The notes beneath the pieces are model-generated. The model was given only the letters and a program-made list of their open reading frames with translations. It had not been told where the DNA came from and searched no databases. The position numbers and the translations under genes were made by a program. Below are positions 17,334-26,704 of a stretch of 64,000 nucleotides of DNA, piece after piece. Position 1 is the first letter of the stretch. Each line of letters opens with the position of its first letter. Source of the DNA: Phaeacidiphilus oryzae TH49 (lineage in GTDB: Bacteria; Actinomycetota; Actinomycetes; Streptomycetales; Streptomycetaceae); assembly GCF_000744815.1 (NCBI RefSeq), contig NZ_JQMQ01000005.1, forward strand, positions 3,728,055 to 3,792,054, read 5' to 3'.

Positions 17334-18164
17334 ATGAACACCGTGCTTGAGCTGGATCATGTCAGCCGGTCCTACGGCCGCCGGTCGCGCGCCGTCCACG
17401 CCCTGTGCGAGATCGACGTCCGGGTGCCGGAGCACACGCTGACGGCCGTGACCGGGCCGTCCGGCTCGGGCAAGTCGACCTTTCTGCAGTGCGCCGCCGG
17501 GCTGGACCGGCCCACCTCCGGGGTGGTGCGGCTCGGCGGCCGGGAGATCAGCCGGATGCGGGAGCGCGAGCTGTCCCGGCTGCGGCGCACCCGGGTCGGG
17601 TTCGTCTTCCAGTCCTTCAACCTGCTGCCCGCGCTGACCGCGCAGCAGAACGTGCTGCTGCCGCTCCGGCTGGAGGGGCGGCGCCGCGACCCGGCCCGGG
17701 CGCGGGAGTGGCTGGCCCGGGTCGGCCTGGAGGGACGGGCCGACGCCCGTCCCGGCGAGCTGTCGGGCGGCCAGCAGCAGCGGGTGGCCATCGCGCGGGC
17801 GCTGATCACCGAGCCCGAGGTGGTCTTCGCGGACGAGCCGACCGGGGCCCTCGACCAGGAGACCGCGGCCGGGATCCTGGACCTGCTGCGCGAGGCGGTG
17901 GACCGGCAGGGCGCGACCGTCGTGCTGGTCACCCACGACCCGGCGGTGACGGCCCGGGCGGACCGGGTGCTGCGACTGGACCACGGCCGGCTGGTCCAGG
18001 ACACCGGAGCCGGAGCAGCGGCCGGGTTCGGGTCCGGGCCCGGAATCGGATCAGCGGCCGTTCCCGGGACCGGGCTCAAAACCGGGCTCGGGACCGGGCC
18101 CGGTGGCGGGGGCGACGGCTCTCCCGCCGTCGGGACCGCCGCGGCGGGAGGGCGGTTCCGATGA
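17334..18164 (+). CDS. ABC transporter ATP-binding protein (MacB/LolD type)
   Basis: A 276-residue nucleotide-binding subunit. Walker A is GPSGSGKSTF, the Q-loop is VFQSFNLLPALTAQQNVLLP, the signature is LSGGQQQRVAIARAL, Walker B is VVFADEPTGALD and the H-loop is VLVTHDPAV. A 50-residue Gly/Ala/Thr-rich tail follows, probably disordered. The ATG lies 7 bp after TAGCGT (17321-17326), a candidate -10 for leaderless transcription. Its stop overlaps the permease ATG. It energises the FtsX-like permease, probably for export or extraction of a lipid-like or antibiotic substrate. Confidence 0.92.
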   Translation: MNTVLELDHVSRSYGRRSRAVHALCEIDVRVPEHTLTAVTGPSGSGKSTFLQCAAGLDRPTSGVVRLGGREISRMRERELSRLRRTRVGFVFQSFNLLPALTAQQNVLLPLRLEGRRRDPARAREWLARVGLEGRADARPGELSGGQQQRVAIARALITEPEVVFADEPTGALDQETAAGILDLLREAVDRQGATVVLVTHDPAVTARADRVLRLDHGRLVQDTGAGAAAGFGSGPGIGSAAVPGTGLKTGLGTGPGGGGDGSPAVGTAAAGGRFR

Positions 18165-19510
18165 GCGTCCTCCGCCCCACCGGGCTGGCCACCGCCGCCG
18201 TCCGCTCCCGGCCCTCGGCCCTGGCGGGCACCTTCGCCGCGCTGGTGCTGGCCGCCACGGTGGTCACCGCGAGCGTCTCGATCGCCGTCTCGGCCTCGAC
18301 GGCGCCGCGCGGGGCGGATGCGACCGCCCGCGCGCAGCTCGCCGAACTCTCCGACACGGGCGTCGCCTTCTGTGTGCTGACGGTGTATCTGTCCGTCTTC
18401 GTGATCGGCCAGGTGATGTCACTGGCCGTGGCCCAGCTCAGGCGGGAGAGCGCGCTGCTGCGCGCGATCGGCGCCGAGCCCCGGCAGATCCGCCGGATGG
18501 TCGCCGTCGAGGCACTCGGCACCGCGCTCGCCGCGCTGCCCGTCGGATACGTACTGGGGACGCGGCTCGGGAGCTTCTGGCTGCACGGCCTGGCCGGGCA
18601 CGGGATGGCCCCGGCCGGTGTCCCCTTCCACTCCGGGTGGCCGCCGCTGGCCGCCGCGGGTGGGGTGCTGGTGGTCTGCTCACAGCTCGGCGGCCTGGTC
18701 GCGGGGCTGCGGGCGTCCCGTACCCGGCCGTCGGAGGCGCTCGCCGAGACCGCCGTCCAGGGCGGTGAACGGGTGGGCGCGGCACGGGGGTTGGTGTCGC
18801 TGCCGGTCCTGGGCGGTGCGGTGGTGCTGACCGGGGTCGCGGAGGCGGGGTCGGTCGAGAACGCGGCCCAGGTGATCCCGCTGGTGCTGCTCGCCTACCT
18901 GGTCGCGATCGGCTTCGCCGGGCCGTGGATCGGGCGGTGCGCGATCGTCCTCTGCGCCCCTCTGCTGCGGGCGTTCGGCGGGGCGCCCGGGGAGCTGGCG
19001 ATCGCCGGGACCCGGGCGAGGGCGCGCCGGCTGTCCGCCGCGATCACCCCGATCGCGCTGGTCACGGCGTTCGCGGTGGCCAAGTTCACCTCGCTGACCG
19101 GATCCGGGGCCGCATCCGACGACTGGGGGGAGGTCTTCGGCACCCTGCTCTACGTCGGCTTCGCCGGGCTGGTGGCCGCCAACACGCTGGTGATGCTGAC
19201 CCTTGAGCGGCTGCGGGAGTTCTCGCTGCTGCGGGCGGTCGGCGCGGAGCGGCGCCAGATCGTCCGGACGGTCGCGGCGGAGTGCCTGATCATCGCGGTG
19301 GCCGGGGTGGGCGCCGGGACGGCCGCGGGCTTCGCGGTGATGCTGCCGCTCGGCGCCCGTACCGGCACGCCGCTGAGCGGGGTGCCGGGGTGGGTCTGGC
19401 TCGCCGTCCTGCTGTTCGGAACGGTGCTGGTGGCGGCGTCCGCCGGGGCCCCGCTGCCGCGGATGCTGCGGGTGCGGCCGATGGACGGTCTGACCCGCCG
19501 CAGCGGTTGA
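18161..19510 (+). CDS. FtsX-like ABC transporter permease
   Basis: A 449-residue membrane protein with two FtsX-type permease domains (about 60-180 and 300-440), each containing the characteristic coupling segment, RRESALLRAIGAEPRQIRRM and LREFSLLRAVGAERRQIVRT. Predicted helices flank these. The large extracellular domain typical of MacB is missing. It overlaps the ATPase gene by 4 bp and is followed on the same strand by a two-component system, as in envelope-stress and antibiotic-detoxification modules. Confidence 0.9.
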   Translation: MSVLRPTGLATAAVRSRPSALAGTFAALVLAATVVTASVSIAVSASTAPRGADATARAQLAELSDTGVAFCVLTVYLSVFVIGQVMSLAVAQLRRESALLRAIGAEPRQIRRMVAVEALGTALAALPVGYVLGTRLGSFWLHGLAGHGMAPAGVPFHSGWPPLAAAGGVLVVCSQLGGLVAGLRASRTRPSEALAETAVQGGERVGAARGLVSLPVLGGAVVLTGVAEAGSVENAAQVIPLVLLAYLVAIGFAGPWIGRCAIVLCAPLLRAFGGAPGELAIAGTRARARRLSAAITPIALVTAFAVAKFTSLTGSGAASDDWGEVFGTLLYVGFAGLVAANTLVMLTLERLREFSLLRAVGAERRQIVRTVAAECLIIAVAGVGAGTAAGFAVMLPLGARTGTPLSGVPGWVWLAVLLFGTVLVAASAGAPLPRMLRVRPMDGLTRRSG

Positions 19511-19749
19511 CGGCCGGTCAGACGGCGGTCGGTGATAATGAGGGCCGCGCCGAGGGAGACCATCATGCTGGCAGCCGACGCCGCCTCGAACGCAGCGCCG
19601 CAGCCGCGGGCGACGGGCGCGGGGAACCGCCCGCCCGGCCCAGCACGGCGCCGCACCCGGCGACGGCCGACGGACGGCGGCGACCCGAACCCCGTGGCCG
19701 AGTACCGCGCGCGCCCGCCGGCCGGTGGCGCGAACTTGGGAACCCGCGG

Positions 19750-21081
19750 ATGACGCGCCGTCTGCTGCGTGCGCTCCTCGGCCGGCCGAGGGAGGCCGCC
19801 TACGGGCTGCTCGCCCCGGCCCCCGGGTTCGTCTGCGGGGTCGCGCTGCTGGTGCTCCTCGCCTTCGGGCTGGTCGCCTCGGTCACCCAGGTCGGTGTGG
19901 TGCTGCTGATCGGCGCGCTGTTCGCGGCCCGCGGCATCGGGGCCGTCCACCGCGGGCTGCTCCGCGGACTGCTCGGCGAGCGGATCCAGCCGCCGCCGCG
20001 CCGGGCCCGGTCGCCCCGCGGGCTGCTGGACCGCGTCCGGGCCTCGCTGACCGACGCCGACGGCTGGCGGGCCGCCGCCTTCGCGCTGGCCTTCCCCCCG
20101 ATCGGGGTGCTGCTGGTGGCGGTGGCCGTGGTGCCGCGCCTGTACGGGCTGGCCGCGCTGAGCTATCCGATCTGGTGGCGGCTGGTGCGGGGCGACGACG
20201 GCCACCGCGGCCTCGGGCTCGGCTTCGGCGGGGTCCACCTCGACAACTGGTGGGCCGCGCTGCTGGTCTGCCTGGCCGGGCTGCTGCCGATGGCGCTCTC
20301 CGCCTGGTTCACCCGGGGACTGCTCAGCCTGGTGATCCGGCCGATGGCCCGCGGACTGCTCGGGCCCGGCCGCCTGGACGTCCGCGTCCATGAGCTGGAG
20401 GAGACCCGCGCGCTGGCCGTCCAGGACTCGGCGGCGACCCTCCGCCGGATCGAGCGGGATCTCCACGACGGCGCCCAGGCGCGGCTGGTCGCGGTGGCGA
20501 TGACGCTGGCCCGGGCGCGTGAGCAGCTGGCCCGGATCCCGGGCGGGGAGCCGGAGTTGGCCCGCGGACGGGAGCTGGTGGACGCCGCGCTGGCGGACTC
20601 GCGCACCGCGATCACCGAGATCCGGGAGCTCGTCCGGGGCATCCATCCGCCCGCCCTCAACGAGGGCCTGGACGTGGCGCTCGAGACCCTGGCGGCGCGG
20701 GCCGGGCTGCCCGCCGAGGCGGTGGTGGAGCTGCCGGTCCGGCCGCCGGAGGCGATCGAGACCATCGCCTACTTCTGCGCGGCCGAACTGCTCGCCAACG
20801 CCTCGCGGCACTCGGGCGCGACAAGGGTCCGGATCTCCGCGCGGGAGGCGGACGGCCGGCTGCGGCTGACCGTCCGCGACGACGGACGCGGCGGCGCGCG
20901 GCTGCGGCCGGGCGGTGCGACACGGGGTTCCGGCGGCACCGGGCTGGCCGGGCTGGCGGAACGGGTCAGTACCGTGGACGGACGGCTGCTGATCGACAGC
21001 CCGGACGGCGGGCCCACCGCCGTCACCGTCGAACTGCCGCTGCCCGCAGGAGAGCTGACAGCGCGTCAGCCAGGCGGGTAG
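19750..21081 (+). CDS. Two-component sensor histidine kinase (NarL-partner type)
   Basis: A 443-residue membrane kinase. The N-terminal half contains four hydrophobic segments of the putative-sensor-domain kind with little extracellular sequence. The dimerisation/phosphoacceptor motif RRIERDLHDGAQARLVAVAM places the phosphorylated His at 239. The ATPase domain has ELLANASRHSGATRV (N box) and RDDGRGGARL (G1). Such kinases sense within the membrane, often cell-envelope damage. It likely controls the ABC transporter just upstream through the following response regulator. Confidence 0.9.
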   Translation: MTRRLLRALLGRPREAAYGLLAPAPGFVCGVALLVLLAFGLVASVTQVGVVLLIGALFAARGIGAVHRGLLRGLLGERIQPPPRRARSPRGLLDRVRASLTDADGWRAAAFALAFPPIGVLLVAVAVVPRLYGLAALSYPIWWRLVRGDDGHRGLGLGFGGVHLDNWWAALLVCLAGLLPMALSAWFTRGLLSLVIRPMARGLLGPGRLDVRVHELEETRALAVQDSAATLRRIERDLHDGAQARLVAVAMTLARAREQLARIPGGEPELARGRELVDAALADSRTAITEIRELVRGIHPPALNEGLDVALETLAARAGLPAEAVVELPVRPPEAIETIAYFCAAELLANASRHSGATRVRISAREADGRLRLTVRDDGRGGARLRPGGATRGSGGTGLAGLAERVSTVDGRLLIDSPDGGPTAVTVELPLPAGELTARQPGG

Positions 21082-21125
21082 CGGGACCGCCGCGCCGCCG
21101 ACCACGGGAGCCCTGGGACCGCCGC

Positions 21126-21905
21126 ATGCCGCAGACACCGCCTACGCCTACGCCGCCGCCGACCCCGACCCCGACCCCGTCCACCGGGCAACCGGCCCAA
21201 CCGGCCCAACCGGCCCAACCGGCCCAACCGACCGAGCCGGCCGAGCCGCTGCGGGTGGTCGTCGCCGAGGACGCGGCCGTGGTCCGCGAGGGCCTGGTGC
21301 AGATCCTCCGCGACCGCGACCTGGACGTGGTCGCCGCCGTCGGCGACGCAGACGCGCTGGTCGCCGCCGTCGAGGAGCTGCGCCCGGACGCGGTGGTGGC
21401 CGACATCCGGATGCCGCCGACCCACCGGGACGACGGCCTGCGGGCCGCGCTGGAACTCCGCGAGCGCCACCCCGAGCTCGGCGTCCTCCTCTTCTCCCAG
21501 TACGTCGAGACCCGGTACGCCGACCGGCTGGCAGGCGGGCCCAGCGGGCTGGCCGGGCTCGGCTACCTCCTCAAGGAACGCGTCGTGGACATCGACGAGT
21601 TCGTGGCCGCGCTGCGCCGGGTGGCGGCCGGCGGCACGGCGCTCGACCCGGAGGTGGTCGCCCAGCTGCTGGCCGCCCGCCGGGCCGCCGAGACCCTCTC
21701 CGCGCTCACCGGGCGGGAGCGCGAGGTCCTCTCCGCGATGGCCGAGGGCCGCACCAACGGCGGGATCGCGGAGTCCCTCGGCGTCTCCCGGCGGGCGGTG
21801 GAGAAGCACACGGCGGCGATCTTCGACAAGCTCGGCCTCCCCCGCACCGAGTCGCAGCACCGCCGGGTCCTGGCGGTGCTGCACTACCTCGACCGGCTCG
21901 GCTGA
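21126..21905 (+). CDS. LuxR/NarL family response regulator
   Basis: A 259-residue regulator. The receiver domain starts near residue 42 (LRVVVAEDAAVVREGL) with phospho-acceptor Asp93 in VVADIRMPP. The C-terminal LuxR helix-turn-helix has LTGREREVLSAMAEGRTNGG and VSRRAVEKHTAAIFDKLGL. The first 41 residues are an unusual Pro/Thr/Gln tail encoded by a 9-bp tandem repeat, and the ribosome site is weak, so the real start may be downstream. Paired with the preceding kinase. Confidence 0.88.
   Translation: MPQTPPTPTPPPTPTPTPSTGQPAQPAQPAQPAQPTEPAEPLRVVVAEDAAVVREGLVQILRDRDLDVVAAVGDADALVAAVEELRPDAVVADIRMPPTHRDDGLRAALELRERHPELGVLLFSQYVETRYADRLAGGPSGLAGLGYLLKERVVDIDEFVAALRRVAAGGTALDPEVVAQLLAARRAAETLSALTGREREVLSAMAEGRTNGGIAESLGVSRRAVEKHTAAIFDKLGLPRTESQHRRVLAVLHYLDRLG
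21189..21230. repeat. 9-bp tandem repeat in the response-regulator N-terminus
   Basis: CAACCGGCC is repeated about 4.6 times, encoding PAQ units in the tail before the receiver domain. Slippage could change the tail length without breaking the frame. Confidence 0.8.
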
Positions 21906-21965
21906 ACGGCCGCCTCAGCCGAAGACCCGCCTTGGCCGAAGGCACGCCTCAATCGAACTCCCGCC

Positions 21966-23093
21966 TCAGCTGAGGGTCTTGAGCGAGGCGGCGTCGTACG
22001 GCTGCAGCTCGTCGAGGCGGCCGGAGAGCACCTTCGCCGCCCACTCCGGGTCCTGCAGCAGCGCGCGGCCGACCGCGACCAGGTCGAACTCGTCGCGCTC
22101 CAGCCGGTCGAGGAGGTTCTCGATGCCCTTCAGCGGCGAGTCCTGGCCGGCGAAGGCGCTGAGGAAGTCGCCGTCCAGGCCGACCGAGCCCACCGTGATG
22201 GCCGGCTTGCCGGTGAGCTTCTTGGTCCAGCCGGCCAGGTTGAGGTCGGAACCCTCGAACTCGGGGATCCAGTAGCGGCGGGTGGAGGCGTGGAAGGCGT
22301 CCACGCCGGCCGCGGCGAGCGGCGTCAGCAGGGCCTCCAGCTGCTCCGGGGTGTCGGCCAGCCGGGCGTCGTACGCCTCCTGCTTCCACTGCGAGTACCG
22401 GAAGATCACCGGGAAGTCCGGGGAGACCGTCTCGCGGACCGCGGCCGCGATCTCGGCGGCGAACTTGGTCCGGGAGACCGGGTCGCCGCCGTAGGCGTCG
22501 GTCCGCCGGTTGGTCCGCTCCCAGAGGAACTGGTCGACCAGGTAGCCGTGCGCGCCGTGCAGCTCGACGCCGTCGAAGCCGATCCGCTCGGCCGCGGCGG
22601 CGGACTGCGCGAAGGCGCCGATCACGTCGTCCAGGTCGCGCTGGGTCATCGCCTTGCCGGCGTTCTCGGTGCCGTCCACCCGGATGCCGGAGGGACCGAC
22701 CACGGGGGCCTCCGGGAAGGGCGCGGAGCCGGGCTTGCGGGTCATGCCGATGTGCCACAGCTGCGGGACGATCGTGCCGCCGGCCGCGTGGACGTCCTCG
22801 GCCACCTTCGCCCAGCCGGCCAGCTGCTCCTCACCGTGGAAGCGCGGCACGCGGTCGCTCTCGCCGGCGGAGTCGTGGCCGACGTAGGTGCCCTCGGTGA
22901 TGATCAGCCCGACGCCGGCGCCGGCCCGCCGCGAGTAGTACGACCGCACGTCCTCGCCGGGGATGCCGCCGGGGGAGAACATCCGGGTCATGGGCGCCAT
23001 GGCGATCCGGTTGGGGATGGTCAGCCCGTTGAGGACGAACGGCCGGGAGAGGAGGTCGGCCGCGCGGGAGGCCGGGGACTCGGTGACGGTCAT
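21966..23093 (-). CDS. NADH:flavin oxidoreductase (old yellow enzyme family)
   Basis: A 375-residue FMN-dependent TIM-barrel enoate reductase. Recognisable parts: FVLNGLTIPNRIAMAPMTRM at the N-terminus, QLWHIGMTR, and the substrate-binding pair in GVELHGAHGYLVDQFL (His-x-x-His). The C-terminal phosphate-binding region is VGSVGLDGDF and LVAVGRALLQDPEW. It reduces activated C=C bonds using NAD(P)H. It is monocistronic with GAGGAAG before the ATG. A candidate operator lies just upstream. Confidence 0.92.
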   Translation of the reverse strand: MTVTESPASRAADLLSRPFVLNGLTIPNRIAMAPMTRMFSPGGIPGEDVRSYYSRRAGAGVGLIITEGTYVGHDSAGESDRVPRFHGEEQLAGWAKVAEDVHAAGGTIVPQLWHIGMTRKPGSAPFPEAPVVGPSGIRVDGTENAGKAMTQRDLDDVIGAFAQSAAAAERIGFDGVELHGAHGYLVDQFLWERTNRRTDAYGGDPVSRTKFAAEIAAAVRETVSPDFPVIFRYSQWKQEAYDARLADTPEQLEALLTPLAAAGVDAFHASTRRYWIPEFEGSDLNLAGWTKKLTGKPAITVGSVGLDGDFLSAFAGQDSPLKGIENLLDRLERDEFDLVAVGRALLQDPEWAAKVLSGRLDELQPYDAASLKTLS

Positions 23094-23112
23094 GGGTGAG
23101 CTTCCTCGCAGG

Positions 23113-23124
23113 TACCAGTCGGTA
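23113..23124. promoter_or_regulatory. Candidate operator upstream of the oxidoreductase
   Basis: TACC-AGTC-GGTA, 20 bp before the oxidoreductase start, has the ACCnnnnGGT-like form used by several TetR regulators; TGCATGTGCA overlaps it to the right. No TetR gene is adjacent in the window, so this stays tentative. Confidence 0.35.
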
Positions 23125-23327
23125 TGTGCATGTGCAAGCAGTATCCGTGGCTACAACCGCCGCGCGGGCCACGGCATTTCGTTCGCACCCGTCTCAGGCC
23201 TGTGATCCCGGCCACGGAGCACCGTCCGGACCATGACATCCGTCAGACCCCTCCGGTGATCCCCGCCCCTGCTGCCCGGGCCGCGGCTGCGACACCATGG
23301 TCCTCGACCGAAGGGGGACCACCCGGC

Positions 23328-23936
23328 ATGAACGACACCACCAGCGGCGGCGCGGGCAGCGGTAGCGGTACCGGTACCGGTAGGGGTAGGGGCACGGCCA
23401 CCGGCGCCGCCACCGGCCTCGGCACGGACCCGGGCGGCGGCGGTCGCCGCGGCTTCGCGACCTTCCTCCCCGGCGGCGGGGACGGCCTGGAGCCGGGACT
23501 GCCCGTCCCGCCGGCGGGGCCCTCCGCCCTCCAGCCGGTGCCCAACTGGTACTTCGCCTTCGAAGGCCTCTTCGGCGCCTCCTGGGACCTCTCGCAGAGC
23601 CTCCACCTCGGCAGCACCCTGGTCCTGGTGATGGTGGCCGCCAACCTGGCGGTCTCCTCGACCGTGGTCGGCAAGCGGATCAAGCTGATGCGGGCGATGT
23701 GGCGGAACGGCCGCACCCGGCTGATCGCCCTCGGCCTGGTGCTCCTCCGGGTCGGCCTCCACTTCGCCCTCGGCGCGCTCGGCATGCAGGTCACCGGCGT
23801 TCCCGGGCACCTGGCGATCGCCGCCGCGATGGGCGTACTGGCCGCCGGACTCCTCTGGTTCGACCAGCGGGTGATGCTCCGCGTCCTCACCACCACCGCC
23901 CGCACCGCCGACGCCCGTACCCCCACGGCGGCCTGA
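23328..23936 (+). CDS. Integral membrane protein of unknown function
   Basis: A 202-residue protein. The first 70 residues are Gly/Thr/Ser-rich and low complexity, from short ggtacc/ggtagg repeats. Three or four hydrophobic segments follow (about 90-110, 125-150, 155-175). The polar loop KRIKLMRAMWRNGRTRL is likely cytoplasmic. AAGGGGGA precedes the ATG by about 10 bases. I do not recognise a family, and neighbours give no functional hint. Confidence 0.65.
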   Translation: MNDTTSGGAGSGSGTGTGRGRGTATGAATGLGTDPGGGGRRGFATFLPGGGDGLEPGLPVPPAGPSALQPVPNWYFAFEGLFGASWDLSQSLHLGSTLVLVMVAANLAVSSTVVGKRIKLMRAMWRNGRTRLIALGLVLLRVGLHFALGALGMQVTGVPGHLAIAAAMGVLAAGLLWFDQRVMLRVLTTTARTADARTPTAA

Positions 23937-24042
23937 CCCCGCCGCGCCGCGGCCTGCCCCCCACCACTGCGGCCCGGCCCCCACCGCCGAGGCCCGACCC
24001 CGCCCGGAAAAGGACCTGATCGACGCGGTCCGGGCTTCTAGC

Positions 24043-25257
24043 ATGGCGCGCATGGTGATCGAGGTGCGGACGGCCCGGGACGGCGAGCGCGAGGAACTCA
24101 GGCGGCTGACCGATCTGGCGTTCGCGGTGCGCCCCAAGCCCTTCGACGAGGCGGAGGACCGCAGCCGCGGTCCCCTGGAGCGGCGGCTGGTCGCCGTCGA
24201 CCAGGAGGACGGCGGGCGCCCGGTCGGCCACTGGCTGATGCACGAGGCAGGGCAGTGGTTCGGCGGGCGCCGGGTGCCGATGGCCGCCGTCGCCGGGGTC
24301 GCCGTCCACCCCACCCGCCGCTCGGGGGGCATAGGCGGCCGGCTGGTCGGCGCCGCCCTGCCGGCGATGCGGGAGCGGGGAGAGGCCATCTCCTCGCTGT
24401 ATCCGATGAACCACACCTTCTACCGCCGGTTCGGCTGGGAGTCGGCCGGCGACCACCCGCTGCTGGAACTGCCGATGCGGGAGCTCCTCGACCTGCCGCG
24501 GCCAAGCCGGCGCCTGCTGGTGCGCGAGACCTCGGAGGCGGACCTCCCCGCGCTGCGCCGGCTCCACGACCGGATCGGCCGCACCGAGTCCGGCAACCTC
24601 GCCTACGGCCCCCACCTCGCCTTCCGCAGGTTGCTCGGCCACCCGGGCCTCAGCGAGGGCTACCTCGTCGAGTCCGACGGCGAGATCACCGGGCTGGTCG
24701 TCCTCCAGCACGAGGAGCCGCGCGGCGAGGCCGAATTCTACTCGCTGACCGTCAGCAACCTCCTCGCCACCGACCTGGACAGCGAGTTGACGCTGTGGCA
24801 GCTGGTGGCCGGCCACCACCCGGTGGCCCGGACCGTCCGCTTCGCCCTCGCCCCGCACGTCGCCCTCCCGGTGCTGCTCGGCGAGCGCGGAGCGCGTCCG
24901 GTGGGCCGCGGGTTCGGCTTCATGACCCGGCTGGTCGACGCGCCCGCGGCGGTGGCGGCCCGCGGCTACCGGCCGGAGGCCGACGCCGAGCTGTCGCTGG
25001 AGATCGCCGACCCCCACGCGCCGTGGAACGCGGGCCCGTACGTCCTGCGGGTCAAGGGCGGCGACGGCGTACTAGAGCCGGGCGGCCCGGGCCGGGTCCG
25101 GCTGACCATCGGCACCCTCGCCTCGCTCTACACCGGCTGGGCGGATCCCGTCACCACCGCCCGCCTGGGCCGCCTGCCCGGCGCCGACGAGGCCGACCTC
25201 GCCGCGCTGGGCGCGGTGTTCGGCGGCCGCACGCCCTGGTCCCGCGACTTCTTCTGA
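24043..25257 (+). CDS. Eis-like GNAT N-acetyltransferase
   Basis: A 404-residue protein with the three-part Eis architecture: an N-terminal GNAT domain with the acetyl-CoA loop VAVHPTRRSGGIGGRL, a second degenerate GNAT-like domain from about 150, and a C-terminal SCP2-like domain ending in WSRDFF. In Eis the terminal carboxylate acts as general acid; the Phe end is conserved here. The conserved RRFGWE and SLYPMNHTFY are present. Eis-type enzymes acetylate amines, including aminoglycosides, but the native substrate is unknown. The start may be the Met at 24052. Confidence 0.88.
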   Translation: MARMVIEVRTARDGEREELRRLTDLAFAVRPKPFDEAEDRSRGPLERRLVAVDQEDGGRPVGHWLMHEAGQWFGGRRVPMAAVAGVAVHPTRRSGGIGGRLVGAALPAMRERGEAISSLYPMNHTFYRRFGWESAGDHPLLELPMRELLDLPRPSRRLLVRETSEADLPALRRLHDRIGRTESGNLAYGPHLAFRRLLGHPGLSEGYLVESDGEITGLVVLQHEEPRGEAEFYSLTVSNLLATDLDSELTLWQLVAGHHPVARTVRFALAPHVALPVLLGERGARPVGRGFGFMTRLVDAPAAVAARGYRPEADAELSLEIADPHAPWNAGPYVLRVKGGDGVLEPGGPGRVRLTIGTLASLYTGWADPVTTARLGRLPGADEADLAALGAVFGGRTPWSRDFF

Positions 25258-25276
25258 GGCCGCCGGGATCCCGGGA

Positions 25277-25924
25277 TCAGCGCGATCGGGTGAAGGTCAG
25301 GTGGGTCACCCCGCCGGGCGTCGCCACCGACTCGACCTCGAAGCGCTCCTCCAGCCCTTCGAGCCCGTCCCACAGCCGCTCACCGCGACCCAGGACGATC
25401 GGCACCACGGCCACGTGGAGGTGGTCCACCAGGTCCTCGGCGAGGAACTCGCGGACCGTCGTCGGCCCGCCGCCGATCCTGACGTCCAGCCCGCCGGCCG
25501 CCTCACGGGCCCGGCGCAGCGCCTCCTTCGGCGTGGCGTCGATGAAGTGGAACGTGGTGCCGCCCTCCATCTCCAGCGAGGGGCGGGGATGGTGGGTCAG
25601 CACGAACACGGGGGTGTGGAACGGCGGGTTGGGCCCCCACCAGCCGCGCCACTCGTGGTCCTCCCACGGGCCGCGCTGCGGGCCGAACTTGTTGCGGCCC
25701 ATGATCTCGGCCCCGATGCCCGGGGTGAGGGCGGCGGCGAACACGTCGTCGACGCCCGCGGTCCCCTCCGCCTCGCCCTGCATCGCCCGGAAGGTGCGGG
25801 TGGGGAAGAACCACTCGTGGAGCCGCGTGCCGGCGTGCCCGAACGGCGCGTCCAGCCGCTGGCCCGCGCCGGTGGCGAAGCCGTCGAGGGAGACGGACAG
25901 GTTGTGGACTCTGACACGGGACAT
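25277..25924 (-). CDS. Dihydrofolate reductase family protein (RibD C-terminal type)
   Basis: A 215-residue reductase-like protein. It begins VRVHNLSVSLDGFATG, the typical start of YwjB/RibD_C-type proteins, and has EIMGRNKFGP, the NADPH-site DVRIGGGPTTVREFLAE and PIVLGRGERLWDG. The start is set at the Met at 25924; in-frame sequence upstream is Arg-rich and unlike the family. It probably reduces an unknown small substrate with NADPH. It is monocistronic and convergent with the acetyltransferase gene. Confidence 0.88.
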   Translation of the reverse strand: MSRVRVHNLSVSLDGFATGAGQRLDAPFGHAGTRLHEWFFPTRTFRAMQGEAEGTAGVDDVFAAALTPGIGAEIMGRNKFGPQRGPWEDHEWRGWWGPNPPFHTPVFVLTHHPRPSLEMEGGTTFHFIDATPKEALRRAREAAGGLDVRIGGGPTTVREFLAEDLVDHLHVAVVPIVLGRGERLWDGLEGLEERFEVESVATPGGVTHLTFTRSR

Positions 25925-26008
25925 GGCGCCGGCCCCCGGCTCTCGAAGCGAACTCCACCGATACATCCACGAACTCCTGGCTGCCGAGCATAGACGCCGC
26001 CGGGCGGT

Positions 26009-26704
26009 TCAGCGCGTGCCCAGCGCCTCGTGGCGGAGCCACCGCAGCAGCGTGGGGTTGTCTGCGGTGGTGACGACGCCGACCGTGCGGCGGACGTACC
26101 GGTCCCCGTCCAGCAGCGCCAGCAGGCTCGCCGCCAGGTCCGCGCGGGAGGTGAACCGGCCGTCCGGGTGGCCCTCCACGACGGTGTAGGCGGTCACCGC
26201 CGGCAGGTGGTAGAGCCCGCCCGGGCGCACGATCGTCCAGTCCAGGTCGCTGGCCCGGACCAGGGCCTCCATCCGCCGCATGTCCGCATAGAGGGTGCGG
26301 CCCGCCACCCGCGTCACATAGGGAAGGAGCAGCCGGTTGAAGAGGAACCCGGCGTCCGGGTACGGGTGGGGGTCCACGCCGCTCGAACTGACCACCCCGA
26401 GCCGGCGCACCCGATGGCGCGCCATCGCCTCGATGATGTGGGCGACGCCCTGCGAGTAGGTGCGGATCGGCTCTCTGCCCGGGGGCACCCCCAGAGTGGA
26501 CAGCACCGCGTCCCGCCCCTCGACGGCGGTGTCGACGGCCACCGGATCGAGGACGTCCGCCCCGACGACTTCGAGATGGTCGTGCCGGAGCGGGAAGGAC
26601 CCGGTCCGGCGGGTGACCGCGGCGACCCGGTGCCCGGCGGCGAGCGCCTGCTCGGTGAGCAGGCGTCCGGTGGGCCCGCTGGCCCCGAAGACGGTGATGC
26701 GCAT
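26009..26704 (-). CDS. NAD(P)-binding NmrA/atypical SDR family protein
   Basis: A 231-residue Rossmann protein. The dinucleotide-binding motif GASGPTGRLLTEQAL is at residues 8-22, VVGADVLDPVAV follows, and SSSGVDPHPYPD and WTIVRPGGLYHLP match the NAD(P)H-binding NmrA-like family. No YxxxK pair is visible, so it may be a redox sensor or a reductase with atypical chemistry. GAGGGG lies upstream of the ATG. Confidence 0.85.
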   Translation of the reverse strand: MRITVFGASGPTGRLLTEQALAAGHRVAAVTRRTGSFPLRHDHLEVVGADVLDPVAVDTAVEGRDAVLSTLGVPPGREPIRTYSQGVAHIIEAMARHRVRRLGVVSSSGVDPHPYPDAGFLFNRLLLPYVTRVAGRTLYADMRRMEALVRASDLDWTIVRPGGLYHLPAVTAYTVVEGHPDGRFTSRADLAASLLALLDGDRYVRRTVGVVTTADNPTLLRWLRHEALGTR

